A stretch of DNA of 64,000 nucleotides from Halobacillus_B rhizosphaerae. GTDB taxonomy: Bacteria > Bacillota > Bacilli > Bacillales > Halobacillaceae. Under the pieces are notes generated by a model that did not search any database, was not told the DNA's origin, and was given only the letters and a program-made list of their open reading frames with translations. The stretch is taken from assembly GCF_046719735.1 (NCBI RefSeq), contig NZ_JAUTWQ010000006.1, positions 248,001-312,000 of the forward strand, in the 5' to 3' direction. The position numbers and the translations under genes were made by a program. The stretch's first letter is position 1, and every line of letters begins with the position of its first letter. Positions 1 to 11,070 of this stretch are shown one piece after another.

Positions 1-33
1 AAAACCAAAAGTTTCTCCTTAGTCAAGACAAAC

Positions 34-77
34 ATCCGTACAATGAGGAAGCTAACCCATTTCTTCATCGTACGGAT
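34..77. other. Imperfect stem-loop at left edge
   Basis: Arms 34-50 and 61-77 are inverted with 15 of 17 positions pairing and a 10-nt loop. No convincing T run follows on either strand, so it may be the end of a transcript from a gene outside the window or an unrelated palindrome. Nothing else is recognisable between 1 and about 275. Confidence 0.3.
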
Positions 78-278
78 TTAATAATGACTAAAAAATTATT
101 GGCTAGTCCCCAAGTATGAACGATTGTTTTTTGACCTCACTCATATCCATGTGAAGGAATCCACCCTCCCTCCACTTTAAGCTCCCGTTCCATTTTTCAG
201 TCCATATCAATCACTGATTTATCTCAAATTATATTAAACTTTCTGGTGATATTTTTTTGAAAATTAGCACATCTTCCT

Positions 279-328
279 TTCAAATGAAGCGTTTTTTTAT
301 TATAATTATAATCTAAGAGAGATTATAA
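279..328 (+). promoter_or_regulatory. katG promoter with PerR-like operator
   Basis: A possible -35 (TTCAAA, 279-284) lies 16 bp before a -10 TATAAT (301-306). A PerR-box-like 15-mer spans 300-314; its left half TTATAAT is perfect and it matches about 11 of 14 consensus positions. Overlapping it is a perfect 9-bp inverted repeat, TTATAATCT (306-314) and AGATTATAA (320-328), with a 5-bp spacer. Bacillus PerR represses peroxide genes, including a catalase, through TTATAAT-type boxes, so peroxide induction of katG is inferred. Confidence 0.5.
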
Positions 329-362
329 ATTTTATTTCCATATACAGAAGGGAGAATAAAAG

Positions 363-2594
<2,232 letters not shown>

Positions 2595-2602
2595 TAGCAA
2601 CA

Positions 2603-2670
2603 AAAAGCACCTTGCCCTGATGCGCAGAGCGATTCTTCCGCTCCCGTGCATCCGGCAAGGTGTTTTTTTT
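2603..2670 (+). terminator. katG terminator
   Basis: CACCTTGCC (2608-2616) pairs with GGCAAGGTG (2654-2662), with further pairing inside the long loop, followed by eight T residues. Confidence 0.9.
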
Positions 2671-2821
2671 ACCTTATAATAAAGCTATTCAACCTAATTT
2701 TCACCTGTTCTCCATCCACTTTTTCCTTTGATTCATCACCTTCTGTTCATTCCAGAAATTCAATCTGAGAAACTATTTTTTTCAATTTAGAGTTATATTT
2801 TGATAGAAACCTTCCCATACT

Positions 2822-2839
2822 AGTTTTAGAGCTAAAACT
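2822..2839. promoter_or_regulatory. 18-bp palindrome before the amidase gene
   Basis: AGTTTTAG (2822-2829) and CTAAAACT (2832-2839) are perfect inverted arms separated by AG. It ends 16 bases before the preferred ATG at 2856, just upstream of the RBS, so it could be an operator or a leader hairpin. No regulator is suggested by neighbours. Confidence 0.35.
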
Positions 2840-2855
2840 TATGGGGGTCGTTAAC

Positions 2856-4058
2856 ATGTCTATTGCAAACAAATGGGAGGAACGAAGAAAAAATAAACTT
2901 TCCGCAGTACTATCCATCCTGTTACTGTTTCTATCACTAAGCCTTGTTTTTTCTCAAACTCTGCAAATTGCCAATGCAAGCACCAATCAAAAAGCGGCTG
3001 CTTCCCGGGTTGTCGTCACAGCACCGGATCTCAATGTAAGAGAGAGCGGCGGCAATACAAGTAAAATTATCGATGTTGTTCATAAAGGAGAAACTTTCAC
3101 AGTCATTCAAACCGTCAATCACTGGACGGAAGTTAAACTAGCCAACCAGCAAACCGGCTGGCTATATAGCGGCTATGTGAAGAAAATAGCTTCTAAAGTA
3201 GAAACAGAGGCAACCGTACATGCCCCTGCCTTAAATATTCGACAAGAACCAGATTTGTCTAGCGATGTAATCGGGCAATTACCATCTGGCGCGAAAATCC
3301 AGGTTCTAAAAGAGCAAGGCGGCTGGGCTAATATCGTCACCACCTCTAAAGTTAGCGGTTGGGTCGACAAATCTTATCTTACTCAGCAGCAAACGAGCAG
3401 CTCTCAAGAAGCAGATCATGAACATTCATCAACACAAACCAGATCAGGGCTCACAAAATCCAATGAGCAAGCTCAGCAAACAGAATCTAAGCACCCCAAT
3501 CCTACCCCTCTAAAAGGGAAGGTCATTGTGCTAGATCCAGGACACGGTGGGAAAGACGCCGGGACAACCAGCCGCTTTACAGGCACGCATGAAAAAACTT
3601 TAAATCTTGCGACCGCTGCGACAGTAGAGCAAAGGCTCGAGGGAGCAGGCGCCCTGGTCATTATGACCCGGACGACTGATATTTTTATTCCATTAGAAGA
3701 CCGTGCTGCCGTATCCAATGAAAACCATGCCGATGCTTTTATCAGCTTCCATTACAACTGGTCTAATGATCCATCTGCTAAGGGAATCAGCGATTTCTAC
3801 TATCAAGCATCAAGAGATCATCTTTTAGCTGCGAATGTCATTAATGAGGTAGCCAAATCAACGGGCCTAGAAGACAATGGCTCCGGGTGGAACAATCTAA
3901 GCGTTTTACGCAATAACACTCAGCCCTCTATTCTTCTAGAGCTAGGGTTTCTTTCGAATCAAACGGATAATGCAACGGCTGAAAGTTCTGGTTTTCCAGA
4001 CCAGGTGGCCCAGGGTGTTTATCAGGGGTTATTTAACTATTTTCAAACGATTGACTAA
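2856..4058 (+). CDS. Secreted N-acetylmuramoyl-L-alanine amidase with two SH3b domains
   Basis: Cell-wall hydrolase of 400 aa cleaving the amide bond between MurNAc and the peptide stem. The ATG at 2856 is preferred over 2841 because GGGGGT lies 7 bases before it while 2841 has no RBS. It has a basic N-terminus, a hydrophobic stretch and a likely signal-peptidase site after IANA. Two bacterial SH3 repeats follow (each starting LNVRE/LNIRQ and ending GW..SGYV/GWVDKSYL), then a Ser/Gln-rich linker and an Amidase_3 catalytic domain. Zinc ligands and catalytic residues are visible: His in DPGHGG, Glu in THEKTLN, His in SFHYN and Glu in LLELGF. Its target, self or other, cannot be told from sequence. 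Confidence 0.92.
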   Translation: MSIANKWEERRKNKLSAVLSILLLFLSLSLVFSQTLQIANASTNQKAAASRVVVTAPDLNVRESGGNTSKIIDVVHKGETFTVIQTVNHWTEVKLANQQTGWLYSGYVKKIASKVETEATVHAPALNIRQEPDLSSDVIGQLPSGAKIQVLKEQGGWANIVTTSKVSGWVDKSYLTQQQTSSSQEADHEHSSTQTRSGLTKSNEQAQQTESKHPNPTPLKGKVIVLDPGHGGKDAGTTSRFTGTHEKTLNLATAATVEQRLEGAGALVIMTRTTDIFIPLEDRAAVSNENHADAFISFHYNWSNDPSAKGISDFYYQASRDHLLAANVINEVAKSTGLEDNGSGWNNLSVLRNNTQPSILLELGFLSNQTDNATAESSGFPDQVAQGVYQGLFNYFQTID

Positions 4059-4065
4059 TGAAATA

Positions 4066-4103
4066 GACCAAAGACAGGAGGAACTTTACTCTTGTCTTTG
4101 GTC
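4066..4103. terminator. Terminator between amidase gene and ykoC
   Basis: GACCAAAGACA and its inverted partner TGTCTTTGGTC form a stem extended by GAG/CTC, with a short loop. The T tract is weak. It can serve the plus-strand amidase gene and perhaps the convergent thiamin operon. Nothing else is recognisable in 4104-4283. Confidence 0.65.
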
Positions 4104-4283
4104 CTAATTTAAGGTACACAGTCCTCTATTCTTTTTCAGATGATTGGCACAAGTCGTATTATTTACTATTTCTTTTCTATTGGAACGGTATTTAATGATC
4201 GTAGTAACTTAAATTTGCATTTCAGCCTCTACTCAAGTTGAATTGGCGAAAATACTGTCTAAACGTGGTTATCTCCAACTACA

Positions 4284-5087
4284 TCATCCACTGTGTCGAA
4301 CATCCTTAATAGAGAAGTAAGGAAAGTGGAGAGCGGTAAAATTGGCCACTACTATGACTGACAAGAAATAGAAAAGAAAAAGAATATCAAACTTAGAAAA
4401 ACCGATTCGGTAGAAGTAGGTTCTCTGTCCTTGATTGGAGAAACGTTTGGCTTCCATAGCCACAGCAATTCGATAAGCCCTCCGTATACTCTGCGATAAA
4501 AGAGGAATGGCATACGATTTAAGTTTTTCATAAAATCCTCTAAAGCCTTGTTTATACTGAATCCCCCGCACTCTTAAGGCATATTTCAAGGTCTGCATTT
4601 CCTCCACCATCACAGGGAGCAGCCTAAAAGCAGCTAAAAAACTATAGGCATACTTTGGCTTCAATTTGAATTGCTGCATGAAAGAATAAAAAAGATACAC
4701 AGGTCTAGTTGTCAATGCAAAGGTCACTCCTAATAAGCCAAAACAAATTCCTCGAAGCCCTAATTGTAAACCTCTGAAAAAGCTCTCTTCCGTGATATTT
4801 ATTAACCCCCAGTTTAACCAATTCGTTTCACCTTTCCCAAAGAAAATCATCGTGGTAGACGATGTAACAAATATAAAGATAAAAGGAATTGAAATGACTA
4901 ATAGCCGTTTCCATGGATGACCAGTAAAGAATATATAAAGGAAAAGCATTCCTATCGAATAGTTGATAAGAAAATTAGGGTTATGATTGATTAACAAGTA
5001 AATAAATAATAGTAAAATAGCAGTTAGTTTTAAACTAGGATTAATTTTATGGAGCCAAGTCTCCTTATAAGAAAAATCAGTAAGCAT
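4284..5087 (-). CDS. ykoC: ECF transporter transmembrane component EcfT (YkoC-like)
   Basis: Energy-coupling membrane subunit of 267 aa. It has several hydrophobic helices in the first 150 residues, then a charged cytoplasmic region with the ALRVRG segment typical of the EcfT coupling helices that contact the two ATPases. It is the last gene of the riboswitch-controlled operon, 12 bp after the ATPase gene. With ykoE and ykoD upstream it matches the B. subtilis ykoEDC set, a predicted thiamin or hydroxymethylpyrimidine (HMP) importer. The substrate is inferred from the operon, not from this subunit. Confidence 0.85.
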   Translation of the reverse strand: MLTDFSYKETWLHKINPSLKLTAILLLFIYLLINHNPNFLINYSIGMLFLYIFFTGHPWKRLLVISIPFIFIFVTSSTTMIFFGKGETNWLNWGLINITEESFFRGLQLGLRGICFGLLGVTFALTTRPVYLFYSFMQQFKLKPKYAYSFLAAFRLLPVMVEEMQTLKYALRVRGIQYKQGFRGFYEKLKSYAIPLLSQSIRRAYRIAVAMEAKRFSNQGQRTYFYRIGFSKFDILFLFYFLSVIVVANFTALHFPYFSIKDVRHSG

Positions 5088-5099
5088 ATCTTCTCTCTC

Positions 5100-6554
5100 C
5101 TAAGAAATTACCTCTTCTATACTCTTAATTGAAATTGATTCCTTCACTAGCTCTCCATTAACAAGAGACCAGACTTTGGTGCTAAAGTGTTTCACTATAT
5201 TCAAATCATGTGTAACCATAATGATGGTCATTCCTTGAGCTCTTAATTGTTCAAGCTGCTCAAGAATTGCAAATGTGTTTTTGGCATCTTGACCAAAAGT
5301 GGGTTCGTCCAAAAGTAAAATTGGCTGTTGTCTACCAATGGAAGCAGCAATACTCAATCTTCTTTTCTGTCCCGTGGATAACTGATAAGGATGCTTATCT
5401 TGATGATCGGCTAACTGAAAGATATTCAAAAGTTCGTTTACTCGTCGGGATATTTTCTTTTCTCCCCATTCTTCTAACTGAAGTGAGAAGGCTGCTTCCT
5501 CATATACTGAATTGGTGACGAACTGAAACTCAGGATTTTGAAAGACTAAGGTCATATATTCAGCAGTATTTTTCAGTGAGTTGTGATCTTGTTCGAAAAT
5601 TTGGCAGGTCCCTGTGTTTTTAATTAAGTTCATCAGGGCAAGCAGCAGTGTGCTTTTTCCCGCACCATTCGCGCCTGTCACGGTGACCCAATCTCCTGGA
5701 TGAGCATGTATTTGTTTTACGTGAAATTTTTCAATTTTTCCTCTGAATGCTGAGAAATCTGCCAAATAAATAGACCTTTTTTCCTGATCCCTTTTTACTT
5801 CCCTGTGATTTAAGTTTGTTGTTTTTATATACTCCTCCCAGGCATGAGGATACCAAATTCCCTGTTCAAGCAAGGTCTCTTTGTTTTGATTAATTACTTC
5901 TTGTTTCGTTCCGTCAGCCATGATGTTTCCATTCTCACCGAGCAGAATGACACGATCAACAAAGTCTACAATTTGGTCGATTTTGTGCTCAACGATAACT
6001 AGGGTTTTATCTTCTCCCACGTTCTTAATCGTTTCCCAAACCCTCTTTGTTCCTTCTGGATCCAGCATAGCGGTAGGCTCGTCTAAGAATAGCACCTCTG
6101 GCTCTAGTGCAAGGACCGAGGCAATCGCTAACCTCTGCTTCATTCCTCCTGACAGCGTTTGAATATTCGTGTGGATATCATCAAATTTCAACCCCACTTG
6201 TTGTAAATAATACTCAATGTAACTTTTCATTTTATTACGCGGTACCTGAAGGTTTTCAAGTACAAACGCGATTTCCTCATCTACATAAGGCATACAAAAT
6301 TGCGAATCCGGATCTTGAAACAGCATCCCCCATGAATCAGGAATGGTAAGCTCATCTGCTTTCATGGGTACTTCTACAGCATTAGGAATGAGGCCCGTTA
6401 AAGCTTGTAAGAGTGTCGACTTCCCAGAGCCGGATGGACCCAGAATCAATACCTTTTCTCCCTTATTCAAGGAAAGCGAGAAATCCTTAAACAACAATGA
6501 CTCAGCTCCTGGAAACTTCAGCCTCATATTTGTCATACCAGCGATCCTTTTCAT
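5100..6554 (-). CDS. ykoD: Duplex ABC ATPase of ECF transporter (YkoD-like)
   Basis: A 484-aa protein with two nucleotide-binding domains in one chain, powering the ECF transporter. NBD1 has Walker A GPSGSGKST (39-47), signature LSGGMKQ, Walker B VLFLDEPTAMLD and switch His in VEHK. NBD2 has Walker A TGANGAGKST (near residue 295), Q-loop FQNPEFQF, signature LSTGQKRR, Walker B ILLLDEPTFGQD and switch THD. The fused architecture is that of YkoD rather than the separate EcfA1/A2 genes. It lies 11 bp after ykoE and 12 bp before ykoC. Confidence 0.9.
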   Translation of the reverse strand: MKRIAGMTNMRLKFPGAESLLFKDFSLSLNKGEKVLILGPSGSGKSTLLQALTGLIPNAVEVPMKADELTIPDSWGMLFQDPDSQFCMPYVDEEIAFVLENLQVPRNKMKSYIEYYLQQVGLKFDDIHTNIQTLSGGMKQRLAIASVLALEPEVLFLDEPTAMLDPEGTKRVWETIKNVGEDKTLVIVEHKIDQIVDFVDRVILLGENGNIMADGTKQEVINQNKETLLEQGIWYPHAWEEYIKTTNLNHREVKRDQEKRSIYLADFSAFRGKIEKFHVKQIHAHPGDWVTVTGANGAGKSTLLLALMNLIKNTGTCQIFEQDHNSLKNTAEYMTLVFQNPEFQFVTNSVYEEAAFSLQLEEWGEKKISRRVNELLNIFQLADHQDKHPYQLSTGQKRRLSIAASIGRQQPILLLDEPTFGQDAKNTFAILEQLEQLRAQGMTIIMVTHDLNIVKHFSTKVWSLVNGELVKESISIKSIEEVIS

Positions 6555-6565
6555 ACCACCACTCC

Positions 6566-7168
6566 CTATAAACCCAATGCCTGATAATCTTCTTTAGATG
6601 CCGGACGCACAAGATTTGTGACCCCGGTTCTTTCTAATGCTTGAACAATGAGATGGGCAAACACACCTGAAATAAGGATAGCTCCAATTATTCTAGCTCC
6701 AACAAGGATAAGGAAATTCCAAAGAGCTAAGTCCCCGATATAACTGTAATAGTAGTCAATTCCAATAGAAGTAATCGCAGCGGCTGTTCCTGCTAAACAT
6801 GCGACAAGCTTATCACTTCGTTGATAACGGAATGCTGCGAAAATCAGTTCAGCAGCAAGTCCTTGTCCTAACCCGAATATAAGAGTTGCTACTCCCCATT
6901 CCCCTCCAAAAATCAATTCACCATGAGCAGCCGCAACCTCCGCTAATAAAGCCACACCAGGTTTTCGTATGATTAAATAAGTGATAACTGCTGCAATAAA
7001 CCACATGCCATAAATCAGTTCCTCCAAATGAAGGCCAAAGGTGGAAACAAATCCATACAAAGGTCCCCAGAGTTTATAAACCACACCAAACATTAACGCG
7101 ATGATGATCGTTACTAAAATATCGGTCAGCTTCAGTCCTTTTCCCACCATTATCCCCCTCTTTCTCAT
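6566..7168 (-). CDS. ykoE: Substrate-binding membrane component YkoE
   Basis: Integral membrane S-component of about 200 aa with five or six hydrophobic helices. It resembles the YkoE family, which specifies thiamin or HMP in YkoEDC transporters. The start at 7168 has GGAGGA 7 bases upstream; an internal ATG at 7150 also has a purine-rich RBS and cannot be excluded. It follows thiF by about 80 bp with no terminator, so it belongs to the TPP-controlled transcript. YkoF, the thiamin-binding soluble partner in B. subtilis, is not present here. Confidence 0.85.
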   Translation of the reverse strand: MRKRGIMVGKGLKLTDILVTIIIALMFGVVYKLWGPLYGFVSTFGLHLEELIYGMWFIAAVITYLIIRKPGVALLAEVAAAHGELIFGGEWGVATLIFGLGQGLAAELIFAAFRYQRSDKLVACLAGTAAAITSIGIDYYYSYIGDLALWNFLILVGARIIGAILISGVFAHLIVQALERTGVTNLVRPASKEDYQALGL

Positions 7169-7247
7169 TTAAAGTTCCTCCTGCTATTCAAACGTACTTC
7201 ATACGCAACCAAGATCATTACGGGGACTTTACTCTGCGCTTTTTAAA

Positions 7248-8264
7248 TTAGGCTCCAATATAACGTTGATACATTTTCTTGGCTTCTTTACTATCATTGA
7301 TTCCGTGAATCAGCGTTCTGCCGTCCTTAAAGACCACAAATCTTATAAGGTCGATTTGGAACATTAGCAGTTCATCATTTTCTCTTATTTTCTGAACCAC
7401 CCCTTTTAATTTTTGAGCCAATTCTGCCAGAGTTAAAGGAGATGGTTCCTCAGGTCTTACCTGGACTGTATCTCTCCCACATAGAACGGTGGTTCGAATT
7501 CCTCTTTCCTTTCTTAAAAATGGATAAGTAGCCTGTGTTGAGCAGGTAGAACATCGTGGATTAAACTGCTTGGTTACATTAATGACAGAATATTGATGGT
7601 CCCACAGGTCAAAGTAAACCATTTCGGAAGACATCTGATGACCCGTAAGGAATTTCAGGCATTCAGCAGTTTGCCGGGCTGCGGTCATTTGAACAGCAGG
7701 TCCAATAACCCCTGCAGTATCACAGGTTTCGCCCTCTTGAGGTATCACATCAACGAGGCATTGCAGACAAGGAGTAACTCCTGGTGTGATTGCCAGCGAA
7801 ACACCGACACTTTTCACACAGCCCCCGTAAATCCATGGAATGTTTTGTTTGACCGTCACGTCATTGATTAGAAATCGAGTATCAAAATTATCCGTTCCAT
7901 CAATGAGAATATCTACGTTTTCTAGAAGCTGCTCTGCATTTTCCGGAGCGAACTCTCCCGTAATGCCGGTTATTTCGATGGTTGAATTTAAGGCATGCAG
8001 TCTGCGTTCTGCTGCTTTTGCCTTCGAACTACATTCTCGTGCATCATCTTCCGTATAGAGCTGCTGCCGGCCAAGGTTACTCCATTCCACATAATCACGA
8101 TCAATAATTGAAATCCGTCCCACTCCAGCTCTTGTGAGCATTTCTGCATTCGCACTTCCTAATGCTCCTGCACCAACAATAAACACATGCTTTTCAGCTA
8201 ATGTAGCTTGCCCTACTGGACCAATAGGCTGAAATCGTTCCTGACGGGAATATCTCTCAGACAT
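7248..8264 (-). CDS. thiF: ThiS adenylyltransferase ThiF (MoeB/ThiF family)
   Basis: E1-like enzyme of 338 aa that adenylates the C-terminal glycine of ThiS before sulfur transfer. The nucleotide-binding loop GAGALGS is near residue 32. A zinc site is visible as CLQC and CSTC, and the family's RQxL motif is present (GRQQL). It has the extra C-terminal domain seen in the B. subtilis MoeB/ThiF type. The start overlaps the thiG stop by one base (TAATG), implying translational coupling. Confidence 0.92.
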   Translation of the reverse strand: MSERYSRQERFQPIGPVGQATLAEKHVFIVGAGALGSANAEMLTRAGVGRISIIDRDYVEWSNLGRQQLYTEDDARECSSKAKAAERRLHALNSTIEITGITGEFAPENAEQLLENVDILIDGTDNFDTRFLINDVTVKQNIPWIYGGCVKSVGVSLAITPGVTPCLQCLVDVIPQEGETCDTAGVIGPAVQMTAARQTAECLKFLTGHQMSSEMVYFDLWDHQYSVINVTKQFNPRCSTCSTQATYPFLRKERGIRTTVLCGRDTVQVRPEEPSPLTLAELAQKLKGVVQKIRENDELLMFQIDLIRFVVFKDGRTLIHGINDSKEAKKMYQRYIGA

Positions 8265-9028
8265 TAGGTGAACATCCCATTTACCGGACTGCTTTTTTCG
8301 GCATAATGTTTTCTTGAGATTCTCCCTGCTTCATAACCTAATCTGCCAGATTGAATGGCTAGCTTCATTGCCTCTGCCATTTTTACAGGATCTTGAGCCC
8401 CTGCTACAGCTGTATTTAATAAAATACCGTCCGCTCCAAGCTCCATCGCAAAAGCGGCATCCTTCGGCGACCCTATTCCTGCATCAACAATGACTGGAAT
8501 GCCCGATTGTTCAATAATGAATTGCAGGTTCATCGGATTTACAAGTCCCTGACCGGATCCAATGGGAGAGGCACCGGGCATGATGGCATGAACACCTTCT
8601 TCTTCTAATCGCTTTGCAAGGACGACATCATCTGAAGTGTAAGTAAGGACAGTGAACCCTTCATTCAATAGCTGAACAGACGCCTTCATCGTTTCAAAAG
8701 GATCCGGCAGCAGTGTCTTGTCACACCCAATCACCTCTACTTTAATCATGTCGCATAACCCTGACGCCTTTGCAAGACGAGCAATTCTTACAGCTTCCTC
8801 AGCGTTCTTAGCCCCTGCAGTATTAGGAAGCAAAGAATAGTTCTGCAACTCTAATTCTTCAAGTAAATTGGGCTCTTTCGCGTCAAAAATGTTCATTCTT
8901 CTCACTGCAAAGGTTAAGATTTCAGCTTCTGATACCTTCACCGCCTCTTTTTGCACCTCATAACTAGGGTACTTTCCTGTTCCTAACATCAAACGAGAAC
9001 TAAATGATTGATCATTAATAGTCAGCAT
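8264..9028 (-). CDS. thiG: Thiazole synthase ThiG
   Basis: TIM-barrel enzyme of 254 aa making the thiazole phosphate of thiamin from deoxyxylulose phosphate, dehydroglycine and ThiS-thiocarboxylate. Typical segments include LMLGTGKYPS near the N-terminus, the KVEVIGC region with the Schiff-base lysine, and the phosphate-binding part VDAGIGSPKDAA followed by GADGILLNTAVA. It sits 3 bp downstream of thiS and overlaps thiF by one base. Confidence 0.95.
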   Translation of the reverse strand: MLTINDQSFSSRLMLGTGKYPSYEVQKEAVKVSEAEILTFAVRRMNIFDAKEPNLLEELELQNYSLLPNTAGAKNAEEAVRIARLAKASGLCDMIKVEVIGCDKTLLPDPFETMKASVQLLNEGFTVLTYTSDDVVLAKRLEEEGVHAIMPGASPIGSGQGLVNPMNLQFIIEQSGIPVIVDAGIGSPKDAAFAMELGADGILLNTAVAGAQDPVKMAEAMKLAIQSGRLGYEAGRISRKHYAEKSSPVNGMFT

Positions 9029-9031
9029 CTG

Positions 9032-9235
9032 TTATCCTCCTCCAACGAAATGTACGATTTCCAAAGAATCGCCGCTCTCCAGATTCGTATGTGCATAATC
9101 CTTTTTGCTTACAATTTCTTTATTGTGCTCCACTATAGAAATTCGTTCTTGAATGTTATAAATCTCAAGTAATTCAGCAACAGTCATCCTTGGTTGTTGT
9201 AAATCAACACGTCTGCCATTCACTTGAATATTCAT
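9032..9235 (-). CDS. thiS: Sulfur carrier protein ThiS
   Basis: Ubiquitin-fold sulfur carrier of 67 aa ending in Gly-Gly(-Gly), the tail that is adenylated by ThiF and thiocarboxylated. The fold signature includes MNIQVNGR and ESGDSLEIVHFVGGG. Its RBS (GGGAGGGAG) and start lie within the end of thiO, with an overlap of 32 bases. Confidence 0.92.
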   Translation of the reverse strand: MNIQVNGRRVDLQQPRMTVAELLEIYNIQERISIVEHNKEIVSKKDYAHTNLESGDSLEIVHFVGGG

Positions 9236-10352
9236 ATTTACTCCCTCCCGAAGTTTGGATGCGAATCGGTGATAGCAGGTCTTGAATAGATGAATCCACA
9301 GTTTGATTCACTATTAAATCTTTAACTAATTGTCCAGTCACCGGTGCTAATAAAATACCATTCCGATAATGTCCCGTTGCAAATAAGAATCCAGAAAGGT
9401 TCGGGTGCTCCCCTATAATCGGCCTTCCATCCAAGCTTCCTGGTCTAACTCCTGACCAGAAGTCTAGAAATGGCTCGTTTTTTAGATCAGGCACGATCGA
9501 AAATACTTGATTCATTAGCCCTGATAAGCCGCCTGCAGTCGTGGTTGTACACTGATCATAAGGTTTCGAAGTCGCTCCAATGATACATCTTCCGTCAGGT
9601 TTTGGAACAAGGTAAAAGTTATTGAAAAAAAGTGACTCTTTAAAATATGTGGTTGTGGGCTGAATCGAAAAACACTCCCCTTTTGTAGGGACGATCGGAT
9701 TCTGAAGTCCAGTAAATTCAAACCACTTTCCACTCTCCGCTCCTGTAGCAGCCACAACTTTATCAGCAGTTAGGATCACATCTTCTAGTTGGACTTGATA
9801 CCCCCCAGCCGACTGCTTTATTTTTCTAACCGTATTGTTTTCTATTAATTCACCGCCATATAATAACGCCCCACGTTTAAACGCCTCACAAACGTTCTTC
9901 GGCTCAACATGTCCATCTTCACCCATATATAGAGCTCCACACGCTTCTTTTGATAATGACGGAATTCTCTCCCTCAGCTGTGGTCCATTCAGCCACTTCA
10001 GATTCTGAAACGTTTTGTTCTTCTGAAGCAGTTCATGTTTCTCCTCTTGATTCGCAGCTATTTCCAACATTCCAAATGAAGTTAAGCCTATATCGATTCC
10101 GGTTAATTCTCGGAGTTCTTTACTTAAACCCGAATATAAATTTCTGCTTCTCCTGCAAAATTGATAAAATGTGTCATCTTCTCGATTCTCCGTATGCACA
10201 CCCAGCATCCCTGCAGCTGCTCTGGTTGCTTGTTGACCGCTCTTATTCTTGTCGATCACCCCAGCCTTCACTCCAGCTTTGTTTAAGTGATAAGAAATTG
10301 ATTGCCCGATGATTCCCCCTCCCATGATTAAAACATCATAATGGCTGTCCAT
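9204..10352 (-). CDS. thiO: Glycine oxidase ThiO
   Basis: FAD-dependent oxidase converting glycine to the imine used by ThiG. The start ATG at 10352 is chosen because AAAGGAGGA lies just upstream and the protein then begins MDSHYDVLIMGGGIIG, the dinucleotide-binding motif. The open frame extends further upstream but that part does not look like the family. The C-terminal region has the FWSGVRPGSLDGRPIIG and ATGHYRNGILLAP segments typical of ThiO (about 382 aa). It overlaps tenI by 17 bases and thiS by 32. Confidence 0.93.
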   Translation of the reverse strand: MDSHYDVLIMGGGIIGQSISYHLNKAGVKAGVIDKNKSGQQATRAAAGMLGVHTENREDDTFYQFCRRSRNLYSGLSKELRELTGIDIGLTSFGMLEIAANQEEKHELLQKNKTFQNLKWLNGPQLRERIPSLSKEACGALYMGEDGHVEPKNVCEAFKRGALLYGGELIENNTVRKIKQSAGGYQVQLEDVILTADKVVAATGAESGKWFEFTGLQNPIVPTKGECFSIQPTTTYFKESLFFNNFYLVPKPDGRCIIGATSKPYDQCTTTTAGGLSGLMNQVFSIVPDLKNEPFLDFWSGVRPGSLDGRPIIGEHPNLSGFLFATGHYRNGILLAPVTGQLVKDLIVNQTVDSSIQDLLSPIRIQTSGGSKYEYSSEWQTC

Positions 10353-10947
10353 AGAGCAGTTCCTCCTTTCTGTAAATGTGAAAGGCTTTGAACGGGTCAT
10401 CTTCATTGAAGATCCCTGACATGACGGCAGCCCCACTCGCTCCTTTTTCATATAAACGACTGACTCTTTCGGGGGTTATCCCTCCTATAGCTAGGACGGG
10501 AATATGCAGCCGGCCAGTGATTTTCTCTAACTCTTCTAAGCCTCTTGGCGCTATCCCCTCTTTACTAGCCGTCTGATAGATGTGACCGAACATAGCATAA
10601 TCAGCTCCTTGTTCTTCTGCCTGTCTTGCTGCTTCCTCTGAATGAACAGATACTCCGATCTTTAAGAAAGGAAACGAAGCTTTCACATCTCTTACTGGTA
10701 ACCCTTTTTCCGGCAGATGAACTTTATTTATGCCTGACAGACAAGCAATGTCCACACGGTTGTGGATGCAAAGTTTCTGTTTATGTACTCCACTCTCAAG
10801 CAAGTTCTTCACAAAGGATAAATACGCTTGAGGAGTTTTTTGATTTTCTCTTAAAATAATCCAATCAACGAACGGAGCAATTTCTTTAATCACTACTGCT
10901 AACCGATCTTCCTCTAATTTACCGTTTGTAACAGCGACAAGAACCAT
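10336..10947 (-). CDS. tenI: Thiazole tautomerase TenI
   Basis: TIM-barrel protein of about 203 aa in the ThiE/TenI superfamily that aromatises the thiazole product of ThiG. TenI is preferred over ThiE because it heads tenI-thiO-thiS-thiG-thiF exactly as in the B. subtilis tenA operon and aligns with TenI through RVDIA, VHSEEAA, ADYAMFGH and IPVLAIGGITPERV. ATG 10947 is chosen by alignment to TenI; an in-frame GTG at 10956 is better spaced from AAAGGAG and is possible. First gene after the TPP riboswitch. Confidence 0.85.
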   Translation of the reverse strand: MVLVAVTNGKLEEDRLAVVIKEIAPFVDWIILRENQKTPQAYLSFVKNLLESGVHKQKLCIHNRVDIACLSGINKVHLPEKGLPVRDVKASFPFLKIGVSVHSEEAARQAEEQGADYAMFGHIYQTASKEGIAPRGLEELEKITGRLHIPVLAIGGITPERVSRLYEKGASGAAVMSGIFNEDDPFKAFHIYRKEELLYGQPL

Positions 10948-10975
10948 AGCCCCCACACGCACTCCTTTCTTTTAC

Positions 10976-11015
10976 AAAACAAAAAATGCCACCTTCCGGG
11001 TAAGGAAAGTGGCAT
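10976..11015 (-). terminator. Terminator of the TPP riboswitch
   Basis: On the minus strand ATGCCACTTTCC pairs with GGAAGGTGGCAT, followed by TTTTTTGTTTT. The upstream stem strand (11003-11011 on plus) is a perfect 9-nt complement-swap partner of the 3' strand of the TPP aptamer (11072-11080), so a competing antiterminator is possible when TPP is absent. Confidence 0.9.
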
Positions 11016-11070
11016 ATCCATTCAACATAAATAGAAATTTCACATCAAAAAATAAATGCAAAAAGCTCCG

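Noticed and set aside
2823..2834. GTTTTAGAGCTA, identical to the start of the Streptococcus pyogenes Cas9 repeat
   Set aside because: It is part of a simple 18-bp palindrome, there is only one copy, and no cas gene, array or spacer exists nearby.
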